A stretch of DNA of 64,000 nt from JAIPGX01 sp041650475 (GTDB taxonomy: Bacteria; Babelota; Babeliae; Babelales; UASB340): positions 24,037 through 88,036 of the forward strand of contig JBAZLD010000005.1 in the NCBI GenBank assembly GCA_041650475.1, written 5' to 3'. The notes under the pieces were generated by a model. That model saw only the letters and a list, made by a program, of their open reading frames with translations, ran no database searches and was not told the DNA's origin. Below, piece by piece: positions 1 to 8,555 of the stretch. Every line of letters starts with the position of its first letter. Position 1 is the stretch's first letter. Both the position numbers and the translations under genes were made by a program.

Positions 1-17
1 AACATTTTATATAAATA

Positions 18-47
18 TTGCATTATCAAAATAAAATTTTCTATATT
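18..47 (+). promoter_or_regulatory. Candidate sigma-70-type promoter of lon
   Basis: A TTGCAT hexamer (18-23) and a TATATT hexamer (42-47) are separated by 18 bases, about 55 bases upstream of the lon start codon. The match to the consensus is good, but the whole region is AT-rich, so chance matches are common. No heat-shock-type operator is evident. Confidence 0.35.
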
Positions 48-103
48 ATTTTTAAGCTAAAGGGGCAAAAATCTAAGAAAATATCCTGGGGAGGGTAGAA
101 ATC

Positions 104-2455
104 ATGGAAAATTCAAAGCAAAGTAAATTTACAGAACAAATACCATCAATATTGCCTGTTATTCCTACAGTTGACGTAGTAGTCTTTCCAAATATGGTTG
201 TTCCATTGCTTGTGTTAGACGAAAAAATCATTGAAGGAGTTAACAAGGCTTTAAATAAAGATAAAAAAGTTTTACTTCTTGCAACAAGAAAACAATCGGA
301 GGAGTTCAATGGTCCTGTTGGAATTCAGGATTTATATAAAACAGGAACTGTGGCAAATATAATTCGGGTAATGAATATGCCCGATGGGGGCATAAAAATT
401 TTGGCTCAAGGATTAACAAAAGCGTGTGTAGATGAAATTGTGTCAGATCAAAATTCTTTATACGCCAAAATAACAATTAAAGAATTCAAAGAAATTACAA
501 ACAAAATAGAGTTGGAAGGCAAAATAAGATCTATTTTGCAACAAGTTGAAAAATTAAGTTCAAATGGATATATGTTTGGTCCTGATTTTCAAATAATTTT
601 ATCACAAATACAAGAACCAGAAAGAATTATTGAATTTATACTCTCCCATTTAAGTTTAAAAACAGAGGATGCTCAAAAAATTTTAGAAGCTGAAAACATG
701 AATGACTTATTACAAGGCATTTATAATCAATTAAATAATGAAGTTGAAATAAATAAAGTAAAAGAATCGATTCAATCAAACACCAGAGAATCAATTAACA
801 AATCTCAAAGAGAATATTTTTTACGTGAACAAATAAAAGCAATACAAAAAGAACTTGGTGATGACATGGAATCTGAAATTGAAGACATGAAAAACAAATT
901 ATCTCAATTGACAATGAGCGAAGAAGCAAAACAGGAAAGTATAAGACAAATTAGAAGACTAGAAAGAACTGCACCAGATTCTATGGAAGCTACGGTTTTA
1001 AGAAATCACATAGAATGGCTTTTATCTTTGCCATGGGGAACATATACAAAAGATAATGCAGATATAAAAAATGCTAAAAAAGTTTTAGATGAAGATCATT
1101 ATGGCCTTGAAATAATAAAAGATAGAATATTAGATTTTTTAAGCGTAAGAGCTTTAAAGGATGATTGTGATTCACCTATATTATGTTTTTCTGGCCCTCC
1201 AGGCGTAGGCAAAACTTCTTTAGGAAAATCTATTGCAAGAAGCTTGGGGCGAAATTTTTTCAGATTATCTTTAGGTGGAGTTCATGATGAATCTGAAATT
1301 CGTGGACACAGAAGAACTTACGTCGGATCTATTCCTGGTAGATTTATTCAAGCAATAAAATCTGCCGCATCTTGTAATCCATTAATCATGATAGATGAAA
1401 TCGATAAGATTGGTAGTTCAAATAGAGGTGATCCATCATCAGCATTGTTAGAAGTTTTAGACCCAGAACAAAATTCATCTTTTTATGATAATTATCTTGG
1501 CGTACATTTTGATTTATCAAAAGTAATGTTTATTACAACGGCTAATGATTTAAATAGTATTCCAGGACCATTGAGGGACAGGATGGAGGTTATTCAACTT
1601 CCCGGTTATACGCATGAAGAAAAAGTTGAAATAGCAAAAAAACATTTAATTAAAAAGGCATTACAAAATACTGGACTTGAAAATAAATCTTTTAATATAG
1701 ATAACAACGTATTAGATGAACTTGTTCATAACTATACAAGAGAATCTGGAGTCAGGGAACTTGAAAGATATATTTATAAACTTTGCTCAAAATTTGCACG
1801 ATCTTTGTTAGAAGATAAAAAAGAAATAAAAATCAGTTCGCAAAATATAACAAAATATCTTGGACCAAGAAAAATTTTAAATGAAGAATTAATACATAAA
1901 AATAAAATTGGTGTAACTAATGGACTTGCTTGGACACCCTATGGAGGTGAAGTTTTGCAAGTAGAAGCAATTTTAATGCATGGAAATGGAAAGCTAATTC
2001 TTACGGGACAACTTGGTGAAGTCATGAAAGAATCTGCCCAAGCTGCTTTATCTTATATAAAATCTCATTCACATTTATTTGAAATAAAAGAAGAACTTTT
2101 TGACAAATACGATGTGCATATCCACTTACCTGCAGGTGCGATACCAAAAGACGGTCCTTCTGCTGGAATAACGCTTTTATCTTCTCTTCTTTCTGCTTTT
2201 ACTGGCAGAGAGGTTAATGGTGAATTTGCAATGACAGGAGAACTTAATTTGCAAGGGGGAGTTTTACCAATTGGTGGACTAAAAGAAAAAATGTTAGCTG
2301 CCAAAAGACAGGGTTTAAAAAATATTATTTTACCTAAATTAAATCAAGAAGATCTTATTGATAGCGATAAAAAATTTTATGATGGCTTAAATTTAATTTG
2401 GGTTGATGATGTTAAAGACGTTATAAAAAACGTTTTGTTACCTAAAAAAGCATAG
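104..2455 (+). CDS. lon: ATP-dependent protease La (Lon)
   Basis: This is a cytoplasmic AAA+ serine protease that unfolds and degrades damaged and regulatory proteins as a homohexamer. The 783 residues match the usual length of bacterial Lon. The N-terminal substrate-binding domain covers about residues 15-210 and is followed by a helical linker. The ATPase has Walker A GPPGVGKT at about 365-372 and Walker B LIMIDEID. The C-terminal peptidase carries the catalytic dyad: Ser686 in KDGPSAG and Lys729 in GGLKEK. The start ATG lies behind a strong GGGGAGG ribosome-binding site. The gene is transcribed alone, with a candidate promoter before it and a clear intrinsic terminator after it. All key residues are present, so it should be active. 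Confidence 0.98.
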   Translation: MENSKQSKFTEQIPSILPVIPTVDVVVFPNMVVPLLVLDEKIIEGVNKALNKDKKVLLLATRKQSEEFNGPVGIQDLYKTGTVANIIRVMNMPDGGIKILAQGLTKACVDEIVSDQNSLYAKITIKEFKEITNKIELEGKIRSILQQVEKLSSNGYMFGPDFQIILSQIQEPERIIEFILSHLSLKTEDAQKILEAENMNDLLQGIYNQLNNEVEINKVKESIQSNTRESINKSQREYFLREQIKAIQKELGDDMESEIEDMKNKLSQLTMSEEAKQESIRQIRRLERTAPDSMEATVLRNHIEWLLSLPWGTYTKDNADIKNAKKVLDEDHYGLEIIKDRILDFLSVRALKDDCDSPILCFSGPPGVGKTSLGKSIARSLGRNFFRLSLGGVHDESEIRGHRRTYVGSIPGRFIQAIKSAASCNPLIMIDEIDKIGSSNRGDPSSALLEVLDPEQNSSFYDNYLGVHFDLSKVMFITTANDLNSIPGPLRDRMEVIQLPGYTHEEKVEIAKKHLIKKALQNTGLENKSFNIDNNVLDELVHNYTRESGVRELERYIYKLCSKFARSLLEDKKEIKISSQNITKYLGPRKILNEELIHKNKIGVTNGLAWTPYGGEVLQVEAILMHGNGKLILTGQLGEVMKESAQAALSYIKSHSHLFEIKEELFDKYDVHIHLPAGAIPKDGPSAGITLLSSLLSAFTGREVNGEFAMTGELNLQGGVLPIGGLKEKMLAAKRQGLKNIILPKLNQEDLIDSDKKFYDGLNLIWVDDVKDVIKNVLLPKKA

Positions 2456-2486
2456 TTTTAGGAATTATAAAATATAATTTTTTACC

Positions 2487-2519
2487 AAAGGCTATTGCAA
2501 ACGCAATAGCCTTTTTTTT
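2487..2519 (+). terminator. Intrinsic terminator after lon
   Basis: There is a perfect 12-bp stem (2487-2498 with 2503-2514) with a 4-base loop, followed by an uninterrupted T run. It starts 31 bases after the lon stop codon and separates lon from the kinase gene. Confidence 0.92.
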
Positions 2520-2584
2520 ATGCTGTAATAAAATAAAAAAAATTAAAAATTCTTACACAAAAATTTAGTTAAGAAAGATTAATT

Positions 2585-3712
2585 ATGAAAAAAGTATTAA
2601 CAATTGGTGGCGCAACACAAGATATCTTTTTGCACTATGAAGGCGCCGATTTTATGTCTATTACAAAAAAAAACAATACAGAACAATACATGCTTTTTGA
2701 ATCTGGAGAAAAAATAGAAGTTGACAATCTTTTATATTTAACAGGTGGCGGTGCAACAAATTCTGCTGTTTCTTTTAAGCGTCTAGGCTTTGATGTAACT
2801 TGTTTTTGCAAAATAGGAGCAGATAGTGCTGCAGAAAATATTTTAAAAGAGCTAGAAAAAGAAAAAATCAATACAAATTTTATAGCAAAAACAAATCAAA
2901 TTATTTCAGGCTCTTCTTTTATAATAAATTCAATTCGCAAAGAACGTACTATTTTTGCCTATCGCGGCGCAAATGGATATTTGCAAGAATCAGAATTGCC
3001 GATAGATCAAATAAAAAACAGTGACCAAATATATATAACTTCTTTAAGTTATAATTCTGCCCAATTATTACCTACAATTGTCAAAATAGCCAAACAAGCA
3101 AAAGTTCCTGTTGCAATAAACCCGGGGGTAAGCCAATTATCAAATGGCACTATAACTTTAAAAGAATCTTTAAAAGATATAGATATTTTTATATTAAATA
3201 GCTCTGAAGCAAAAAAATTTATGCTTGCGCTAGTATTAACAGATCAAAGTTATCAAAAGGCATTAGAATCTCCCGAAAAAATATGTGCGCCTATAAATCA
3301 AAAAGAAATGATCCAAAAGCCTTATCTTCTTCAAACACCATTTTTGTGTGAAAATTTTTATTTTAGTACAAGAAAATTTTTTAAAGAAATTTTAAAAATG
3401 GGACCCAAAATTGTTGTAATTACAAATGGAGAAAATGGCGTTTATGTAGCAACAAAAGACAATATCTTTTTTCATCCTAGTATAAAAACAGAAGTTGTTG
3501 ATACAGTTGGTGCCGGAGATTCTTTTGGATCATGCTTTGTTGCTAGTTTAAACCTTGGTTATTCAATAAAAGAATCTTTAAGAAATGGAATCATAAATAG
3601 TTCTTCCGTAATTCAAAAGATAGGTGCAAAACCAGGATTATTAAAACATGAACAATTAAAAGAAAAAATTAAAAATTTTAAACAAGATTTAACCCAGGAG
3701 ATTAATTTTTGA
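2585..3712 (+). CDS. PfkB/ribokinase-family carbohydrate kinase
   Basis: This enzyme transfers phosphate from ATP to a sugar or nucleoside. The N-terminal half has the GG-containing substrate-lid motif (TGGGATNSAVSFKRLG), and the C-terminal signature DTVGAGD lies at about 306-312 with Asp312 as the catalytic base. At 375 residues it is some 50-60 longer than typical members. The extra length is a segment at about residues 212-265 that replaces the short loop between the NSSEAK strand and the KIVVITNGENG strand. Adenosine-kinase-like and ribokinase-like members cannot be told apart here. Its stop codon overlaps the start of the next gene by four bases (TTGA), so the two are probably translationally coupled. 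Confidence 0.88.
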   Translation: MKKVLTIGGATQDIFLHYEGADFMSITKKNNTEQYMLFESGEKIEVDNLLYLTGGGATNSAVSFKRLGFDVTCFCKIGADSAAENILKELEKEKINTNFIAKTNQIISGSSFIINSIRKERTIFAYRGANGYLQESELPIDQIKNSDQIYITSLSYNSAQLLPTIVKIAKQAKVPVAINPGVSQLSNGTITLKESLKDIDIFILNSSEAKKFMLALVLTDQSYQKALESPEKICAPINQKEMIQKPYLLQTPFLCENFYFSTRKFFKEILKMGPKIVVITNGENGVYVATKDNIFFHPSIKTEVVDTVGAGDSFGSCFVASLNLGYSIKESLRNGIINSSSVIQKIGAKPGLLKHEQLKEKIKNFKQDLTQEINF

Positions 3713-4677
3713 TTTATATCGAAATTCAAAATAATTTTTTATTTTTAAGCCATTTAATAAGTAAACAAAATAAGTTTGTTTTAAAAAATAATATAGAAAT
3801 AAATTTAGATAAATTAGATTTTATAGACGGCATTTTATATAATCCATCTCAAATATACACGCATGTAAAAAGTTTTTTAAAACCAAATAATCTTAAAAAT
3901 CCAAAAGCAATTATATGCTTACCTAACCTAAAAAATTCACATAATTTAAAAGATTCTAATAATCTTGAACAAAAATTAAAAAGCCTACAAATGGCATTAT
4001 GCCTATCAAAAACTGGTCTCATAATAGAAACAATAATTTCAAATTCTATTTTAAAGAAAGAAGAAGCCGTTATGATACCCCCATTTTTTTATAAAAGTCA
4101 CATAAAAAATCAGTTAAATTTTTTTAAACAATTTACGCCAGATGACAAAACTTCACCAAATAAATGGCTATCAAATACAATTGCAATGTTATTAGTAATT
4201 ATAATAAGTTTTTTTGTTTTGAATCTTAATAAAAAAACAAAATTAGCAAATTTAAAATCTTCAAACCAGCAAATTGAAATTAAAAATCAAGCCTTAAAAA
4301 ACAAAATTAAACAGATGCATTTAATGCAAAATCAAATAAATAATAATAAGCAAGTAATAGATAAAATCGAAAAAATTAAAAATGTATCAAACAATCCCAT
4401 ACAAACTTTAAAATTTTTATCTATGTCAATCACACCAAATAGTTGGATTAAAACTTTTAACTTAGACAATAAAAATAGAAAATTAGAGATAAATGGAACA
4501 ACACCAACAGAAAAAAGTATTCCTATAATTTTAAACAAATTTTCTAAACTAACTAATTTTAAAAATCTTAAAATTGCTAAAATAGAACATGTTAAAAGTA
4601 AAAAAACAAAAAACTTTAAATCCAAAGAACAAAAATCAAAAATCTTATATCAATTTTGCCTACAGGGCGACTTATAA
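3709..4677 (+). CDS. Single-pass membrane protein resembling GspL / PilN
   Basis: The 322-residue protein starts with TTG, overlapping the upstream stop, behind a CAGGAG site. An N-terminal cytoplasmic part of about 150 residues shows alternating strands resembling the start of PilM/GspL actin-like domains. It is followed by one strong membrane segment (about 155-173), a Lys/Asn/Gln-rich coiled coil (175-225) and a C-terminal small alpha/beta domain. That last part carries the PilN-type pattern: a conserved leucine-rich helix, then TPNSWIKTFNLD and a strand containing EINGTTPTEK. GspL and PilM-PilN share this order, so I read it as a compact inner-membrane component of a type II secretion or type IV pilus assembly platform. 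No other pilus gene is nearby, so the role is an inference. Confidence 0.5.
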   Translation: MIYIEIQNNFLFLSHLISKQNKFVLKNNIEINLDKLDFIDGILYNPSQIYTHVKSFLKPNNLKNPKAIICLPNLKNSHNLKDSNNLEQKLKSLQMALCLSKTGLIIETIISNSILKKEEAVMIPPFFYKSHIKNQLNFFKQFTPDDKTSPNKWLSNTIAMLLVIIISFFVLNLNKKTKLANLKSSNQQIEIKNQALKNKIKQMHLMQNQINNNKQVIDKIEKIKNVSNNPIQTLKFLSMSITPNSWIKTFNLDNKNRKLEINGTTPTEKSIPIILNKFSKLTNFKNLKIAKIEHVKSKKTKNFKSKEQKSKILYQFCLQGDL

Positions 4678-4791
4678 AAAATTCACATTGAAAATATTAT
4701 TAGCAAACATTATTTGCCATAAATTAAATTTTTTGTTAGATTTTAAAAGTAATTTTTTGTTGTTTTATATGTTTAACCATTTAAAACTTGA

Positions 4792-4808
4792 CTGTTAATA
4801 ATTAACAG
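4792..4808. promoter_or_regulatory. 17-base palindrome upstream of rpsA
   Basis: A perfect inverted repeat, CTGTTAAT-A-ATTAACAG, ends 24 bases before the rpsA start and about 10 before its GAGGAAT ribosome-binding site. It could be an operator or an mRNA hairpin. It is not a terminator, because no T run follows. The remaining 155-bp gap upstream holds no convincing gene. Confidence 0.4.
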
Positions 4809-4832
4809 CTCAAGAGTTCGAGGAATTCTTTA

Positions 4833-6692
4833 ATGTCCAAAACGTCCGGAAATAAAAAAACTCTAGAAATGCCAATTTCTCCAATTCTGAATGTGGAATT
4901 AATTGAAGATGTTTTTAAAATAAGTCCAGAAGAAGAAAAAGAGCTTGCAAGCCTTTATCAAGATACATTAAATCTATTTCAGATCGGCAAAGTAATCACA
5001 GGAAAAATAGAATCTATAGATAATAATAATATTATCGTAAACATAGACTATAAATCTGATGGACTAATCCCAAGTTATGAATTTACAGATATAGAATTAA
5101 AAAAACTTTCTTCTGGTGACACAATAGAAATAATGTTAGATCGCGTAGAAGATGAAAATGGTAATGTAGTTTTATCATATCAAAAAGCCAAATCAATTAA
5201 AGCTTGGGAAAATATTGCAAAACTTGCCGAAACAGACGAACCTGTTCGAGGCGTTGTAACCCACAAGGTTAAAGGTGGACTTAGTGTTGATATAGGAATT
5301 CCTGCATTTTTACCTGGTTCACAAGTTGACACACAAAGAATTACAAATTTTGATCAATTTGTAGGACAAGAAGTTGTTTGCAAAATTTTAAAAGTTAACA
5401 AAAAACGCGGAAATGTAATAATTTCTCGCAGAAAATATATCGAAGAGCAAAGATTTGAAGACAAAAAACAAGCTCTTGAAACAATATCTGAAGGTCAAAT
5501 ACTTGAAGGTATCGTCAAAAATATCACAAGTTATGGTGTATTTGTTGATATCGGTGGAATTGATGGTTTATTGCACATTACAGATATGTCTTGGGGAAGA
5601 ATTGCTCATCCTAGTGAATTAGTAAAATTAGGAGACAAAATAACAGTCAAAGTCATATCTTTTGATAAGGCTCATGAAAAAATTTCTCTTGGCATGAAAC
5701 AGTTAGCTTCAAATCCATGGGAAAATATCGATAAAAAATATCCTGTCAATAGCAAAATTAAAGGTCATATTTCAAGCATCACAGACTACGGACTATTTGT
5801 AGAAATAGAAAAAGGCGTAGAAGGCCTTGTACACATTTCTGAAATATCCTGGACAGAAAGAATCAATAATTTACATAAGCATTTTGCTGTAGGCAATGAA
5901 ATTGAAGTTAAGGTTGTTGCATTAGATAAAGACAACAGAAGAATGTCTTTAAGTATAAAACAGTTAAAAGAAAATCCTTGGGAAACAATAGCTACCAAAT
6001 TCAAAATCGGAGAAAAAATTTCTGGTAAAATCACAAACATTACCGATTTTGGTCTTTTTGTACAACTTCTTGAAGGAGTTGATGGACTTGTACATATTTC
6101 TGATATTTCGTGGACAAATCATATATCTCACCCAGGAGAAAAATACAAAATAGGAGATATTGTCAATGCAATAATATTGGCAATAGATCCAGAAAACAAA
6201 AAGGTATCGCTTGGTATTAAACAATTAGATAAAGATCCATGGGAAAATTTAGAACAAACTTATCCAGTTGGTTCAACAATAGAAGGTACAGTATCCAAAA
6301 TTACTAACTTTGGAGCTTTTATAAGACTTTCTACAGGAATCGAAGGCCTTGTACATATTTCTGAGTTATCAGACAAAGAAATTTCAAAAGTAGAAGATAT
6401 TCTGAAAATTGGACAAACTGAAACTTTTAAAGTCATTAAATCAAATCAAGAAGATCGTAAACTCGGTTTAAGTTTAAAAGCAACAAAAAAACCTGAAAAA
6501 GAATCTTCTATTCAAGGCACCGAGCAAGAAAAAAAATCTGTTGAAGAAAAGAAAGAAAAGGTAAGCAAAAAAACTTATCAAGCTCAACACCAAGCACAAG
6601 CACCAAAAGAACAGCCTAAGTTAAAAGGCTCATTACAACAGGCTTTAGAAGCTCATGTCGCAAAATTAAAAAAAACAGATAGTGAAGAATAG
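4833..6692 (+). CDS. rpsA: 30S ribosomal protein S1
   Basis: This is the RNA-binding ribosomal protein that helps 30S subunits capture mRNA. Six S1 (OB-fold) domains are visible at about residues 52-120, 135-205, 220-292, 305-378, 391-464 and 477-548. Domains 3 to 6 carry the typical G-x-V-x-x-I-T-x-[YF]-G-x-F-V and GL[LV]HI[ST] pattern; domains 1 and 2 are more divergent, as in other full-length S1 proteins. Residues 550-619 are a low-complexity Lys/Glu/Gln tail. Length and domain number match the long Gram-negative form rather than the four-domain Gram-positive one. The start ATG follows a GAGGAAT site. ndk begins 7 bases after the stop, so they are probably co-transcribed. Confidence 0.96.
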   Translation: MSKTSGNKKTLEMPISPILNVELIEDVFKISPEEEKELASLYQDTLNLFQIGKVITGKIESIDNNNIIVNIDYKSDGLIPSYEFTDIELKKLSSGDTIEIMLDRVEDENGNVVLSYQKAKSIKAWENIAKLAETDEPVRGVVTHKVKGGLSVDIGIPAFLPGSQVDTQRITNFDQFVGQEVVCKILKVNKKRGNVIISRRKYIEEQRFEDKKQALETISEGQILEGIVKNITSYGVFVDIGGIDGLLHITDMSWGRIAHPSELVKLGDKITVKVISFDKAHEKISLGMKQLASNPWENIDKKYPVNSKIKGHISSITDYGLFVEIEKGVEGLVHISEISWTERINNLHKHFAVGNEIEVKVVALDKDNRRMSLSIKQLKENPWETIATKFKIGEKISGKITNITDFGLFVQLLEGVDGLVHISDISWTNHISHPGEKYKIGDIVNAIILAIDPENKKVSLGIKQLDKDPWENLEQTYPVGSTIEGTVSKITNFGAFIRLSTGIEGLVHISELSDKEISKVEDILKIGQTETFKVIKSNQEDRKLGLSLKATKKPEKESSIQGTEQEKKSVEEKKEKVSKKTYQAQHQAQAPKEQPKLKGSLQQALEAHVAKLKKTDSEE

Positions 6693-6699
6693 GTAGACA

Positions 6700-7110
6700 A
6701 TGTTACAAAAAACGTTAGCAATAATTAAACCAGATGCTGTTAAAGCGAAAAACAGTGGTAAAATAATTGATAGAATAGAATCTGAAGGTTTTAAAATTTT
6801 AAAGTTAGAAAAAATGCAGTTAACCAAAGCACAAGCAGAACAATTTTATGCTGTTCACAAGGGCAAACCATTTTTTGATGAACTTGTAGAATTTATGACT
6901 TCGGGTCCTATTGTTGTCATGGTTTTGGAAAAAAATAATGCAATTGAAGATTGGCGCAACTTAATGGGAGCTACAGATCCTGCAAAAGCAGAAAACAACA
7001 CCATTAGAAAACTTTTTGGTTCTTCTAAAGGTGAAAATGCTACGCATGGTTCTGATGCACCAGAAACTGCTGCACAAGAAATTAAAATATTTTTTCCTAA
7101 ATTAAATTAA
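6700..7110 (+). CDS. ndk: Nucleoside diphosphate kinase
   Basis: The enzyme transfers the gamma-phosphate of ATP to other nucleoside diphosphates through a phosphohistidine intermediate. The 136 residues cover the full family length. The start shows the conserved KTLAIIKPDAV strand. The active-site motif NATHGSD places the catalytic histidine at residue 116, and the RxLMGATDPA and GSSKGENA segments for nucleotide binding are intact. It follows rpsA with a 7-base gap and a weak AGGTAG ribosome-binding site. The unit ends in a long bidirectional terminator. Confidence 0.97.
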   Translation: MLQKTLAIIKPDAVKAKNSGKIIDRIESEGFKILKLEKMQLTKAQAEQFYAVHKGKPFFDELVEFMTSGPIVVMVLEKNNAIEDWRNLMGATDPAKAENNTIRKLFGSSKGENATHGSDAPETAAQEIKIFFPKLN

Positions 7111-7142
7111 TAATTTAGATATAAAAATAAAAAGAATTAAAT

Positions 7143-7189
7143 AAAAAAATTAGGCAGGATATTAAAAAAATATCCTGCCTAATTTTTTT
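7143..7189. terminator. Bidirectional intrinsic terminator between ndk and a convergent gene
   Basis: A 12-bp perfect core stem (7152-7163 with 7169-7180) is extended by A-tract/T-tract pairing (7143-7151 with 7181-7189), around a 5-base loop. The A run on one side and T run on the other make it work on both strands. It serves ndk on plus and the gene ending at 7206 on minus. Confidence 0.93.
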
Positions 7190-7205
7190 AATGGGGAACA
7201 ATCAA

Positions 7206-8216
7206 CTATCTTTTTTTATTTTTTCTGCATGAAAAAAGATAACCTAAAATTTTTCTGATCGCGCTTTCTTTAATAGGCTTATGAATTCCTGGAGCACCTC
7301 TTCTTGTTTTTTCTCTTTCAGCTTCTAATTTAGCATGATATTCACGATAAGTTTCTTCAGGCGCTTTATTTATTTTTTGAATGTTATTGTTTATAACTTT
7401 ATATAATTGACTTACTTCATTTAAAGTTATTTCCAATTTTAAAAATAAACCTCGTGCTTCTTCTAAAAAATTATTTATATCCTGAACCTTAGACAAAGAA
7501 TCTGCAGCTAAAGGAAATAAATGACTAGTTGTTCTTGATTGACTTGTTAACTTATTAAATTCATTATATAAAGAATTTATACTATCTTTTTTTAATCCTA
7601 AAAGATTGTGATTAGCATTATTATATGGTTCTAGGACAGCATTTAAACTTCTAGCAGCAAAATTTAAATTATCTTGTGTATCTTGAAAAGAGAATTTAAT
7701 ACCCTCTATATTTGATCTAAATTCAGTCAAAGCCACAGTTGTAATAGTTTCTAATGTTCTTAATTCTTTAGCTAAAAAAGTCTTTTTACCCTGTAATATA
7801 TATATTTTTGCTATTATATCACATTGTAATTTTAATGCTTCTTCTTTTTTATCTAAAACAATTTGCCCTATTTGAGTTGAATCTAAACCCTTTCTTGCTT
7901 GTTCTTTTGCTAATATTTCTATTTCTTTTGTTTTAAGCTCTACTTCTTGAGCCATATTTCTAGCTTGTAAAGATTCATCTTCTAAATTTATACTTTGATA
8001 AATTCTTAAAGCCTTATTAAAACTATCCTCTGAATCTCGAAAAAAACATTCTATCTTTTCATGATTTTCTTTGGCTTGTTTTTCGTCAAAAATTGGATCT
8101 GTAGCATCAGACCCTTGTTCCATAGACTTAGCATTATCCATAGCCTTAGCACTAAAAGAAAGAGCTAATAAACATGGGACTGCAATTGATAAAATTATTC
8201 TGTTGAACTGTTTCAT
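7206..8216 (-). CDS. Secreted helical protein of unknown function
   Basis: The 336-residue protein begins with a clear signal peptide (MKQFNRIILS, a hydrophobic core, then a likely cleavage after SFSAKA). The remainder is almost entirely predicted helix, rich in Glu, Lys, Leu and Asn, with heptad-like spacing, and ends in a basic tail (SCRKNKKR). I recognise no domain. The start has an ideal GGAGG site eight bases upstream. It is transcribed divergently from the two giant secreted proteins and probably belongs to the same exported-protein island. A periplasmic or surface coiled-coil role is possible but only inferred. Confidence 0.85.
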   Translation of the reverse strand: MKQFNRIILSIAVPCLLALSFSAKAMDNAKSMEQGSDATDPIFDEKQAKENHEKIECFFRDSEDSFNKALRIYQSINLEDESLQARNMAQEVELKTKEIEILAKEQARKGLDSTQIGQIVLDKKEEALKLQCDIIAKIYILQGKKTFLAKELRTLETITTVALTEFRSNIEGIKFSFQDTQDNLNFAARSLNAVLEPYNNANHNLLGLKKDSINSLYNEFNKLTSQSRTTSHLFPLAADSLSKVQDINNFLEEARGLFLKLEITLNEVSQLYKVINNNIQKINKAPEETYREYHAKLEAEREKTRRGAPGIHKPIKESAIRKILGYLFSCRKNKKR

Positions 8217-8555
8217 AAAAAACCTCCATTAAGCCAAAGCATTATATATGCGTAATATATGCGTAGGCGAATCCATAAATAATAAAAACAATTAATAAAA
8301 ATATAAAAACCTAAAATAAAGCCTTTATTTTCTATTATAATTTAATATTACAAAATAAATTATATTTGTAAAATGCCCCCCTACAACTCAAAAATCTATT
8401 AAAAATATGAAATTTTTACATTAAATTTTGTAAATTATTGCATTATTTCTAAATCAATTTATAAACTCCAGATCAAATATAAGTCAAATTTGGATATCAG
8501 TTTAACTTTGTTGTTAATTTACTGAACACAAATTATTTTAAAAAGGAGAAAAAAT
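8217..8555. other. 339-bp divergent intergenic region
   Basis: This very AT-rich gap lies between the divergent genes starting at 8216 (minus) and 8556 (plus), so it should hold promoters in both directions. A short direct repeat (ATATATGCGTA, about 8243-8264) lies near the minus-strand start. No convincing gene, RNA or terminator is visible, and I cannot pick one promoter over several AT-rich candidates. Confidence 0.6.

Noticed and set aside
4589..4798. Small open frame across the end of the PilN-like gene and the rpsA leader
   Set aside because: No ribosome-binding site, low-complexity Leu/Phe/Lys product, mostly overlapping a better gene.
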